Source of the DNA: Isochrysis galbana
Taxonomy: Eukaryota; Haptophyta; Isochrysidales; Isochrysidaceae
Direction: 5' to 3'
NCBI GenBank assembly: GCA_018136815.1
Contig: CM030939.1
Coordinates: forward strand, 4,519,419 to 4,583,418
DNA length: 64,000 nt
The notes under the pieces are model-generated. The model ran no database searches, was not told the DNA's origin, and worked only from the letters and a program-made list of their open reading frames with translations. Both the position numbers and the translations under genes were made by a program. This document shows positions 18,484 to 29,049 of this stretch, piece after piece. Numbering within the stretch: position 1 is the first letter of the stretch; every line of letters begins with the position of its first letter.

Positions 18484-18584
18484 TAAACTAGGGACAGTGT
18501 AAAGAATGTCGGAGAAAAAAGAGGGCCAAAAATCTCCTGGAGTACTCCTGGTATATACCTCCTCGCTAATCATCTCGAGAGACT

Positions 18585-19368
18585 CATGCACTTCAAACAC
18601 ATAACACATCGCCGAATAGGCTCCTACAACCGTTTCCCGGACCGAGACCCCCTCTGCCGCCTTTGCGCGCAAGCCAACGAGTCGTCCACCCACATAGGAA
18701 CATGCCCAGCGCTAAACGACGTCTTCGAGACGATTCACCACCTCACCGACTACACGCCGACCAACAACCCCGAGACAGCCACCACGGCAGAACTAGCCGC
18801 GGACAGACTATTCATACTACCGACAACATCGTCACCGCACTCAAGAGAGATTTTGTACCTACTGCCTACTGGCGTGGAGGTACATCCACCCCGATTTCTA
18901 TAGGATACACTTCGACAACATCAAATTCAACAGCGACCACGTCATAAGAAGGATGATCGAGATCGAGAGATACACCATGCTATGCAAAGCGGCACTCCAT
19001 GGTAACAACACGGACGCCTCCAGACGAGCCAAAGCAGACATATGGACCGCCAACCGAAAAAGCGCATAGACGTCAACGATCAACGACTTCCGCCCACTAT
19101 TCGAAACGAACGACGACAACGACAACGAACTATAGTACCAAGTAGTAAACTCGTAGCACTATTAGAGCGTTTAAAAACAAAGCATATAACTGAACAAGAA
19201 AACAACGCAGGGCAGAGCGCAGAGCGATCAAGATCAAGGATGATAACAAGTCGAGGGGGACGAAGCGCCCCCACCCAAGAAACCCACTGGGGAAGGCCGG
19301 AAGGCCGGAAGGCCGGGCCCCCACACAGGGACGGACCGTACCCGAGACCGCCTAAAAGAAACTCATGA
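18585..19368 (+). mobile_element. 5'-truncated, frameshifted LINE copy
   Basis: The first frame LHFKHITHRRI-type (here MHFKHITHRRIGSYN) matches 1380-1420, followed by the zinc-knuckle CRLC...H....C. After a frameshift near 18880 the C-terminus reappears as RQPKKRIDVND (19048). The 3' UTR is cut by the start of family A at 19369. Confidence 0.85.
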
Positions 19369-20090
19369 CAACTAAGTTTATACTTGGTTCGCCCATGGGG
19401 GGGCACGAGCCCCCCCCCCCCTCTCCCCCTCTCTCCACTCCTCACCTACCGTGGGGGAGGAACCACCCACCACCCATCCTCCTGGCACGCCTGATGGCTT
19501 GCCAGGAGCCCACTGCCCTGCTAAACCCACTCTCTTCCCCATTCCCCATAGGCTCGCCTAGTTCGCTCGTCCTGGCCCCTCGTGGCCAGCCCATCGCTCC
19601 AACCTCCAACCCCCCCTCCCCCCCTCGTCGACAGCAACGACAGGCAGACAGGTGCAAATTGGGGGCCCCCGAGGCTCAGGATCGCCAGCGAGGGAGAGGC
19701 AGGGGAGGCCAGGGCCCAGCCTAAGCCTCCTCTGACCCCTGAGCTGGCCTCCAAGAGCCTCCGGGGGTCGCCAACAGGCAGCTGCAAGCCTGTCGCAGGC
19801 ACGCCATCGCGCGTGCCGCAGGAGAGAGGAGAGGGAGCGCGGAGAAGGGGGTCCCACCGAAAAATAGGTAAGACCCGCACTTGTTTACAGGAGAAGTCGG
19901 GACTGAGGACGCCGCTTGCCCGGTAGGCGTAGGAGGAAGGGGGGAACGGATCACCGGGGGGGGGGGGGGGGCGCGGGCAACCGCAACCGGACCATATCTA
20001 AGCTCTTTACCCCTATCCCCCTAGTTGTGCACGGGGGGAGCCGCCTGATGGCGGGGGGGAAAGGGCCGGGGTAGTGGGGGTGTGTCAGAG
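19369..20090 (+). repeat. Interspersed repeat family A, near-complete copy
   Basis: It begins AACTAAGTTTATACTTGG TT and runs through the blocks CAGCCCATCGCTCCAACC, GCCAGCGAGGGAGAGGCAGG and CACGCCATCGCGCGTG. It then reaches the ACCGGACCATATCTAAGC and GCACGGGGGGAGCCGCC segments. The last tail (TTAAAAGG) is missing. Minus-strand frames inside it recur in all copies but look like conserved repeat DNA rather than protein. Confidence 0.85.
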
Positions 20091-20470
20091 CAAGGCTCAT
20101 CTCACTCTTGGTGATGGCCTGCGAGGGCGCGCCGGCAGCTAGCGCGGAGTGCGGTTCTTGCGGGGAGCTCATGGAGCTTTCCTCGGGGGTGACTACGGGC
20201 ATGGTGATCGACGCACGACGCACGACGCACGGAGGGCGTGGAAGTGTGGGAGGAGGCTTGTGGGAGGTGGTGGCAGGCGACTGGGGGTGGCTCAGGCGCG
20301 TGCTTGGCTTGTATTGACTCGTTGACTCGGGGTATAGACTCGGGAACTCGGGGGGACTCGCTTGGGAACACGGTGGGACTCGACGAAGTTCCTACAAAAC
20401 CACTCACAAGAAACCCAAACCCCAACGACCTTGGGCTCAGAAAACTAACGTAAACACTCCGGAATCATAC
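20091..20470. other. No gene recognised; possible short coding start
   Basis: On the minus strand an ATG near 20201 gives MPVVTPEESSMSSPQEPHSA, which runs into family A after about 45 codons. It may be a gene truncated by the repeat. Short GACTCG-type tandem motifs lie at 20320-20380. Confidence 0.25.
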
Positions 20471-21480
20471 GATAAACAAACCCTCCCCGTGCGACAAAGG
20501 CTGAGGTCGCGATCGCTCGTCATGCGCGAAGAAATACGGAAAGAGAGCGCAAAACTACGCAAACGAAGGGTTCAAACTATCGTTAAAGTGAAAACTCGTC
20601 CGCTGAAGCCAACGCGGAGGGTCGAGGAGAGGTCCAAACTCGCGCGGGGGGAAGAAGGCGATGTGCAGAGAGAACTTCTAGACAAGCGACGAGCAAGGGG
20701 CGACGAAACAAGACGCGAGACGCGGGGCGCGTGCCATTCGTTCTTCCTTTCTTTCACCGAAAACGCGGCGAAACTAACGTTAAACATCGGTACCCCCTCC
20801 GCGAGAATCGCGAAGAAGAACGGACGAGATGGAGGCAATCATCGAAGGAATCGCGAGAGGAATCGAAGCGAGGGGGGGAAACAGCGCGCGCGGGGGGGGG
20901 AACGAACGACGGCCGGAGGAAACGAACCGCGCGCGGAGGAGAAGAACCTCGCGCGCGGGGGGGGAATAATATAACGGCCGGAGGCGACGGATGGCACGCC
21001 GAGAGGAAGAACCTGCCGCGGGGGGCGAGGGACCGAGGGCACGGCGGGGCAGCGTGGGAGGGCGCGAGGGTGATCTCGGAGCGAGATCGCGTCCTTTCCC
21101 TCGCGGAGCGCAGAGAGACCCCCACGGAACATCCTGGGACCGGAGAATGTTTTGGACGAAACTTCCCTCCGTCGGCCGAGGAGAGGAGGACGGAGAGAGA
21201 GAGAGAGAGAGTCTCGCAGAGCAACCGCGGAACGAGAAGTCGAAGTCATGCCGGTTTATTACCTTAAACGAGCCAACAATTATAGTAACAGCAAAAACAA
21301 AATTCGAATCGCAAATTTCGAGACCAAAATCTGCAAACCTGGACTTGAGACCATGGGGAATCCGAATCTGTGTGTCTTGTGCGTCAGTGGCAACACGGGG
21401 AACTGTTCAATTGTAATTGTGAGCGCGTACCTTACACGAATATTCATGCCTACAGCCTTCAGATGGGCAGGAATACAACA
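20470..21480 (-). repeat. 3' LTR region of the minus-strand Ty3-type element (end not defined)
   Basis: On the minus strand TGTTGTATTCCTGCCC starts at 21480 directly after a tract of six G's (21481-21486), the expected polypurine tract-TG boundary. The first 120 bp recur at 2653-2534. Further in (20880-20970) are C-runs followed by CGCGCG, recalling C-runs downstream of pol in the plus-strand element. The far end with CA was not located, so 20470 is approximate. Confidence 0.5.
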
Positions 21481-21737
21481 CCCCCCGACTTAAATCGAGA
21501 CGTCTCCCGATGTCGAGCCAAGAGAGTTCATTTAACCATACGAGACGAGAGACTTAGAAGAGGAGGATTAACCCATGGATCCAAAGCGAGCACAAAATCG
21601 GCAGCTTAGCGCGGCGGCCCCCGATTTCGTACGCCACGTCCTACCACGTTCTCCCTTTTACAGGAGTTTTGCTCGGGCAGTTGCGCTGGGTCAGGCGCTG
21701 ACGCGACGCTAATCATCCACTTCCGGTCGACTTAGCG
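21481..21737 (-). other. Polypurine tract and 3' UTR of the minus-strand element
   Basis: The stretch lies between the pol stop (21738) and the LTR. It contains GTAAAAGGGAGAACG and GATTTTGTGCTCGCTTTGG, which match the 3' UTR fragment at 11810-11885. Confidence 0.6.
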
Positions 21738-24700
21738 CTACGAACGTGAACGAGAACGGGTACGACTTGAAGGCAGATCAGGAGGAATACGATTTGACTC
21801 TTGAACTCGACGTGGAACTTGATTAGACTGGGGACTTGAACTTGGACTTGAAGAGGAGTCTACAGCGGAGTGAGCTTGGGGTTGAACCGGACGGCGGTCG
21901 AAAGTGGTGTCGTACGACTCAACTAGATCAGCACAACGCCGAAGCAACTCAATTCGAGACTCCCAAGTAGCTTCAGAACGAGGATAGCCGCGCCATTTGA
22001 CGAGATACTTGAATGAAACGCCATCGCCCTTGCGATCGAGTAACTCTTCGACCAAATACTCATCTCCAGCGAGCGGAGACGAATCGGTGACGGTGAAGTA
22101 CGGACGGAGATTGGAAATGTGAACTTCATCCTTGACTTGACGATTTTCGAGATCGCGTAGACGGTATCGAGTGGCCGAGATTGCTTCTTCTACTCGGTAG
22201 GGACCGGAGTAGAGATACTGAAGTTTGTTGACGTGGCCAGGGATTCGACGACAAACTCTGTCTCCTGGTTTGAAGGTGACGCCGAGTTTAGACTTTTGAG
22301 AGGCGGAGCGCATTGATTCGCGTTGTGCTTCTTGAGTACTTTCGAGGGCGGAACGCCACGACTCGAGAAGCTTCTTATTGAGCTCGGTGGCGTAAGTGAC
22401 GGCATCGGACGGAGGCCTAGATGGAAGCAACTCAAGAACAGGAGCAGGGTCAGCAAGTTGAGCTGGGAGACGAAGCTCCCGACCAAACAAGATAGCCGCG
22501 GGTGACTTGGGTACGACGCGACCGGCGGTCGCTCGCATAGACATGAGAAGAAACGGAAGGTGATCGACCCAATGGGCGCCGCCTTCATTGGAGACTCGAG
22601 TCATCGTGAGGAGAGTTTGTTGAGCTCTTTCCACTAGCCCTACGCCTTCGTGGCGATAGGCTTCAGTAGTGCTCAAGTCCGTGCCGGTCGCTTTGAGAAT
22701 TAGGTCCACTAATCGAGAGCAAAGATTCGAGCCGGCGTCGGTTCGAAGTTGGCGAGGGACTCCATAACGAGATACGATGAGACGCATGAAGACGTCTAGA
22801 CATTTCGCGGACGAGGGGTTACCGTTGCAAGGCTCAGCTTCAATCCAACGAGAGAGAGAATCGACGAAAACAATCAGCTTGTCAAAACCGGAGCGGCCGG
22901 ATACGAAATCGTGAGTGGGCGCCATCGAAAGAATATCGCAATAGACGACGTCGAAAGGATAAGATCCGATGGAAAGACCGGATGGATGGGCGAGCGGTCG
23001 CGGTAACGGTTTGCCAAGAGTGCATTCGTGGCACTCTCGAACGTATTCCGATACAGAGGCGGACAAGCCAGGCCAGTACACTCGAGTACGAAGTAGGGTA
23101 GACATCCTTGTCGCACCTGGGTGACCAAGATGGTCATGGTAGGCGCGGAGGTACGTGTCACGAAGGGACTCCGGAATGTATAAACGAAGAGGAGCCTCTT
23201 CCGCCTCTGACGAACGGTAGTAAAGTAGGCCATCGCGAAGGAGGAATCGGGATCTTTTCTTCGACGACGAGCTAGAGTCAGGAACAGAGACCGGACCGGC
23301 GGTGATCGAAGATTGTGCTTTCGAAAGGATCGACTCGAATTCAGAAAGGATCGAGCTAGCGAGCTCGTCGGTAGAGAGCGCTTGACGCAATTCGTCGGCA
23401 TGAGGCACGCCCACATCGAGATACGAGGAGGTAATCGACTCCGAAGATTCCGATGCTTGACGAGCGAGCCTATCGTTTGCTTGTTGGCGGCGAGCGGTGA
23501 GGGTGGATGAAGTGACCGCGGCGGCAACTATGTCGAGAATCTCAGAAGAATCGAAAGAATGGGCATCACTCTCCTCGACATGGAGAGGATCGTGATCGGG
23601 CTCGAGAGCAACTAAGCGGGATAAGCCGTCGGCGTCCCAGTGAGTGACTCCAGGTTTGTGCACGACGTCGAATCGATATTCGGCTAGCTTTAGGACCCAT
23701 CGCATGAGGCGCGAGGCTGGACCACCGGTGACTTGATCTTTCATCGTGTGAAGCCAGCGCAAAGCTGAATGGTCTACGACGAGGGTGAAGTGGCGACCCC
23801 AGAGATAAGGCCTCCAATTTCGGATCGATTCTAGCGCTGCTAGAAGTTCGATTTCAGTGACTGTCCAATGGCGCTCAGCCGGACTCAAACTACGACCGTA
23901 GTATGCAACGACGCGCTCTCTCCCTTCGTCGTCCTTCTGTGCGAGGACGCCGGCGATGCCGAGCTTGCTAGCCCCGTCAGTCTTAACGAGGAAAGGACGG
24001 TCGTCTCGAGGAGGTGCGAGTACGGGTTCTTCACAGATAGCTTGCTTGAGATCTTCGATAGCCTGGCGACAGGCTTCTGTTTGCGACTCGACCGGGACAT
24101 CGCACCCTTTCCGCGTGAGAGCGGTTAAAGGCGCTGCACGGATCGCAAAACGACGTATAAATCGGCGGTAGTACGAGCATAGTCCAAGGAAAGAACGGAC
24201 GGCTTCGATCGAGTTGATTTGGGTAGGGTCGATTTTCGAGACGGCTTCCACTTTCTTGGGATCCATCCGAAGACCTTCACGCGAAACAACGTGGCCGAGA
24301 TATTCAGCCGAGGTGGCAAAGAAAACGCATTTCGACATCTTGCAAGTGAGGCCCGCCCAGATGAGACGTTCCAAGACAAGATCAAGACGGTGTAACATTT
24401 GTTGGAATGACGACTCTTCCCTGGCCTGCAGCGAGTCACCTACGCCTGTCGACCAGGCGCCGACATCATCCAAGTATGGCATACAAATCTCCCATGCCAA
24501 CCCACCGAGAACGGCGTCCATGAGGCGGCACATATACGAGGGACCGGATTGAACACCAAAAGGCAAGTAATTGAACTCGTACTTGCCGCGATGAGTAGTG
24601 AACGCGGTGATATGTTTATCGGACTCTTTGATCGGTATACCCCAGAAACCAGATGCTAGGTCCAGGGTGCAAAGGAAGAGAGAATCGAGGTTGCCTTGGC

Positions 24701-27644
24701 CGGACGACAATCGGTCGATGGCTTCTACCGTGAGGGGAAGAGGGCTGTCCTCTAGACGAAGCTTGGAGTTGACGTCGCGATAATCTACGCAGAAACGTAC
24801 GGAGCCATCCTTCTTAGTGACTAACACGACTCGAGAGGCCCACGACGAATTTGATTTCCTAATGATGCCCGCGGACTCCATCTTGCAAACTTCGTCCTCT
24901 ATGACCTTCTCACCCTCTCGTCCAACTCTAGACGGTGCGTGACGGTGAGCTTCGGCTCCGGGGTTGAGCGGTAGCTCTACCTCCATCACGTGAGTGTGAT
25001 TCGGGTTGGTCGGGTCAATTGCGAAAGCAGCGATACGTCGGGCTAGTAGACGACGAACTTGTTCACGTTGGGGCATCGAGAGACGGCCCTCGGGGTCGAT
25101 CTTGGCTGCCTCAAGGAGCTTACGTTGGTCCTCGTTGAGCGACTCAATCACATCCGGCGAGTTAACGTCACCGACGCGGTGATAAGTTCCGGCGTGAATC
25201 TTGAATCGAACCTGTAGCGAAGCTACAGGGTGGAACGACGGAAGGTGTAGTGGTTTGGCGTCAGTGTTGACCACCGTGATCGCGATGGTGTGGTCGGAGT
25301 TCGGCCTCTCTACTTGAGGGATGACGAGAGGAGAGCTGTCAATAGTCTCGCGTGTAGGGAGTCGGTCCACGAGCATGGCGCAGTCTTCGTGTTCTCGAAG
25401 AGCTAGCGGAATTCGGACGTGAAACGTCGCCCGATGATAGGCCGGGATCGTGATAGGTTCGTGGGTGTATAGGAGGTACTCGGAGCCACAAGACGCCGGC
25501 GCTTTGGCGGCAAACTCATCGGCCGTGTTGAAGAGAGGCTCGGAGACTAGCTGGTTGTCGTTTTTGGTGGCCTGCGGCCCTCGGAAGAAGTCCGTCGTGA
25601 TTGGGTTCGCGGAGGTCGGACAGACCTGTGCACAAGTCATGCTGACAGGGACCACCGCTATCGGTGACGTCGAGACGCGAAAGATCGGCGGAGCGTCGGG
25701 GCTTGGACTGCCATTAACCTCAAGAGGAGCCACCGTGGATGGGGCACCGAGGGTGATAGAGCCGTCCGCGCTGTCGGAGGCGAGCTGAATCGAAGCGGCG
25801 TGCGTAGCTAAGAAGTCGTTCCCGAGCAGCAGCATCGGGTTGCCTTCAATCACCATGAACGTATGACGAAAGAGAAATCCACCGACGGAGAAAACGATTC
25901 GAGCCTTGCCTCGCGTGATAGGAGGTAGGCCGTCCGGACCGTGAAGCGGTGTCACTACGGCTTGCGGCAGCCGCTCGACGCATGCGTCGTTGGGTAGGCT
26001 GGACAAGAGGGAAGTGGTCACGACCGACGGGCCAGCTCCGGTGTCAGCGAGTGTGCTGTTGACCGTGAGGGCGGAGTCGGCTAAGATTACTCCTTCTTTG
26101 CCGGCAGCCTCGCCGGAGCGGCAGACCATTAGATCTCGAACATATAGACAATGCCTTGGGTAGGCAAATGGTAGGGTATCCACGACGCTCTCCGGCCGGT
26201 GCGCGGTCACGTGTGCAATGGTGTCGGACAGGGACGGGGTTGGTCGCCAGCGTCGTTGCTCGGGTGAATTCGTCGTCAAACTGGTCGTCGTCTCTTCGGG
26301 TACTCCGACTGCCGCTATCGTGGCAGAGGGCCTAGAGGGGTCGTCCTCGTTGGTAGCGGTACAGGGTGATAGCTTGGGACTAGTGTAGCCCAGGCCTCTC
26401 TTGTCGGTGGGGTGCCTCGGGTGGTCGGACATCTTTTCCCAATCTTTCTCGAGACGGGCTTGGGCTTCTGTCTTGGGTCTTCGAACTAATGAGGCTAGCT
26501 CTTCGGCGCGGATGCCTTTGGCTTCCACAAACTCGATTGGCGCTCGGACGGCAGCGGTAAGGTCGGATTCCTCGTCGGCGCCTCGTCCGGCTAGAGCTTG
26601 CGCTCTTATTTCGTCAGCGGTTTCGAGCGTGACGTTGGACCATTTCTGGTCCCCGTTCACTCCGAATGATTGCCATTGTTGGCGCCGCTTCCGGAGAGTC
26701 GTCGGCGTCGTCGGACGCGGCGAGCTCGCGCGTGCCGGAGGCGGGGCGGTCCATGGAGAGAATGGGTCGTGGAGAGTAGACTCGGAGGCGTAGAATGGCG
26801 TGTCGTTGTCGTGGTTATCGTGGGTTTCTTTTTGGTCTTCGTGATTGTCTGACTCGGGAGTAGCTGGACGGGAAACAACGGGGTCGGAAGAAACTTCACT
26901 AGATTCCCTCCCCCTCTCATAACGATGAAGAGCCGACCACGGCTCGTAAGCGGTAGCCTCAGTCGAGCTAAGGAAGGCTGGTCCGATAGGCTGCGCCGCG
27001 CGCAAGCGAGTAGCTCCAACGCGGACAGTTTCTTCGTCGATGGCTGGTCTCCCTGTTGGCTCAAATGTCGAAGAAGAACAGGCATCCAATGGGTCGCCAT
27101 CGCTCCAGCTACACCGACGTAGGTGCGGCTGCGAAGAGCGCCACGATGCGGTGAAGGCGAGAGATTAGCCATGGCTGACTCACGACCATCCACGACGCAG
27201 GTTGGCTGGAGGGGCGGCAGCCCTTTGGTGAGGTACAACCCGGTGGCTTTCTGGTGTCCAGTGCCGTGCTCCCAGGGTTGGACGAATTGGGTCGGGGTCA
27301 ACCCCCCGACTAAACGGCGAGCTTCCGCATGCATCCGAGGGTTCTCGACCGCTACAAACGGAGCAGTGGCGGAGGCCATCGACTTGAAGACGTGAGCGGC
27401 CGACTCAAGAGCGGCACGACGTCCGGGTTCTTGGGAGAGCCATTGACTGCTGACGGCGGAGAGGTACGTGCAGGGCGGGTGGGCGATGACTAGGTCCCAA
27501 CCTAAGTTTTGGACATGAAGCGCGTCGCCTTGGAAGTGGGGCACGTAATCAATCTCGGAAGGATACAAATCGCAAGTAGCTACATCAGCTCCGGCGAGTA
27601 GGAACATGGACGAGACGACGCCGCTCGTCTCGCCAACGACGAGC
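21738..27644 (-). pseudogene. pol: Ty3/gypsy pol polyprotein with methyltransferase-like domain (element 2)
   Basis: The minus strand is open from 27089 to 21738 (1783 codons). In order it has a retropepsin (LADTGAGPSVV near 26040, LLLGNDFL), RT (VVLVTKKDGSVRFCVDYRD, FGVQSGPSYM, CMPYLDD near 24480), RNase H (VKTDGASKLGIAG, RHWTVTEIELLAALE) and integrase (H2C2 zinc region near 23030, DAGSNL, VERAQQTL). It ends with a chromodomain (YLVKWRGYPRSEATWE near 21990) and a serine/arginine tail. Upstream, in another frame, lies a methyltransferase-like domain (27644 to about 27060: GETSGVVSSMFLLAGADVA, AHPPCTYLS, FVAVENPRMH). The shift falls between about 27090 and 26940. The domain is cut at its N-terminal edge by the assembly gap, and gag is not present. 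The long intact frame suggests recent activity, but as assembled it is incomplete. Confidence 0.85.
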
Positions 27645-27744
27645 NNNNNNNNNNNNNNNNNNNNNNNNNNNNNNNNNNNNNNNNNNNNNNNNNNNNNNNN
27701 NNNNNNNNNNNNNNNNNNNNNNNNNNNNNNNNNNNNNNNNNNNN
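27645..27744. other. Assembly gap (100 N)
   Basis: A run of exactly 100 N's. The left side is inside the methyltransferase-like domain of element 2. The right side matches LINE-type 3' tail DNA, so the true distance and even the adjacency are uncertain. Confidence 0.99.
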
Positions 27745-28105
27745 TTGGCCTCGCTGAAAGACTCGCATAACATGAGGCGTCGGCCCGGGGAAACTTACCA
27801 TCCAAGAACGCGATCGATCACTATAGGTCATCTAAGAGGAACGCCGCGCGCACTAAGCCAAGGGGCCATGGAACAACTCTAAAAACAAACGGGTCACTCA
27901 GTGGCACAGGAGGGAGCGGAGAACACGCCGCCGAGGACAAGTGCACACAGCTCCGCTCGGACCCCCCACATATCCCGAGCCCCTAAGTGGAGCACGAGGG
28001 GAGTTGCCGCAAGGCGGGGAATGAGGGTGAGGAAGGGAAGGGGGCGTGGCTACGAATATGCGAGTCAGTGCCACGGGGGAGGCGAGAATATTAAAAGGTT
28101 TTTTT
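27745..28105 (+). repeat. LINE-type 3' tail ending ATTAAAAGG plus oligo-T
   Basis: The segments CTAAGCCAAGGGGCCATGG and CCCCTAAGTGGAGCACGAGG, then GCCGCAAGGCGG, correspond to similar segments at 46410-46515. The end ATTAAAAGGTTTTTTTTTT is the same as in family A (3555, 62895). No coding sequence is left. The LTR of element 3 begins abruptly at 28106. Confidence 0.6.
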
Positions 28106-29049
28106 TTTCTTCCTCCCAGGCGCCTCGCAAAAGGTTTAATTCGCTATCTCCCCGCGTTTCTTTACCTGCTTCTGGGGGCAATCAGGTTTGGTTTGCCATC
28201 TCCCCTCGGAGATCGATTTAGGTTCGCTGCTTGGGTGAGGGAATCTTTCTCCTTGGTCCTTGGTTTGCCATCTCCCCTTGGAGATTGATTTAGATTCGCT
28301 GCTTTGGTTTTGGGTTATCTTTCCCCTTGATGCAAGTTGCATGGAAGCCCTTGGTCCCGTTGGTTTTTGGTTTTCTCCTCCCTTGGTTGCTACTCGGGGT
28401 TGCTCGATAGAAACGTCTAGAAGGTCCACGCTCAACAGCAAGATTTCTTCGATTGCAAGGATACCTCGCTGCGATCTGTATCCAATGTGATCGCCGTGGT
28501 TGCGCGACATAACGTTCCTCTTCGACTTTCCGCCTTGGTGGGAAAATCCAAAGCGAAGACACGCTCCGACCGTCGCTGCGGATTCTCTCTCTCTCTCGCT
28601 CTCTCTCTCTGTCTCTCGCGACGTGTTTGAGTTACCGGCGATGTGGGGTCTCGGTTATTTCATGTTTTGCTTGGTTTGGGTGAATGATTCTAGTGTGTTC
28701 GTGAGTCGGTGTCGCAGCATCGTTGGATCCGACGTCTTGTCGTCAGTCGTCATCCGTCGCTCTCGCTCTCGTCGCTCTCGCTCTCGTAACACTCGTACCC
28801 TACAAACTCTCCTTGCCTCACCAGCCCCTGCCAACACAGCCCTCCTCTCACTCACCCTCGCCTCTCGCCTCTCGCTCGATGTCGCTCTCGCCGCCGTCCT
28901 CGCCCTCGCTCAAGCCCGCCTGCCCGCCTTCCTCTGCTGACGGGCCTCAGCCCGTCAGCGTCTCCGAAGTCGTCTCCTCCGCCGCGCCTGCCGCCGGTCT
29001 GCCTCCTTCCTCATTGCCCTCAGGCCCTATGGGCCATCCCAATTCGTCA
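28106..29049 (+). repeat. 5' LTR, missing its first about 170 bp
   Basis: Identical to 40299-41242. The match starts inside a T-run next to the LINE tail and ends at CA. The first 57 codons of gag (from 28879) lie inside this block, so the LTR appears to contain the gag start, as known for yeast Ty1. The alternative is that the downstream copy is part of a second, tandem element. No tRNA primer site starting TGG directly after the LTR was seen. Confidence 0.7.
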
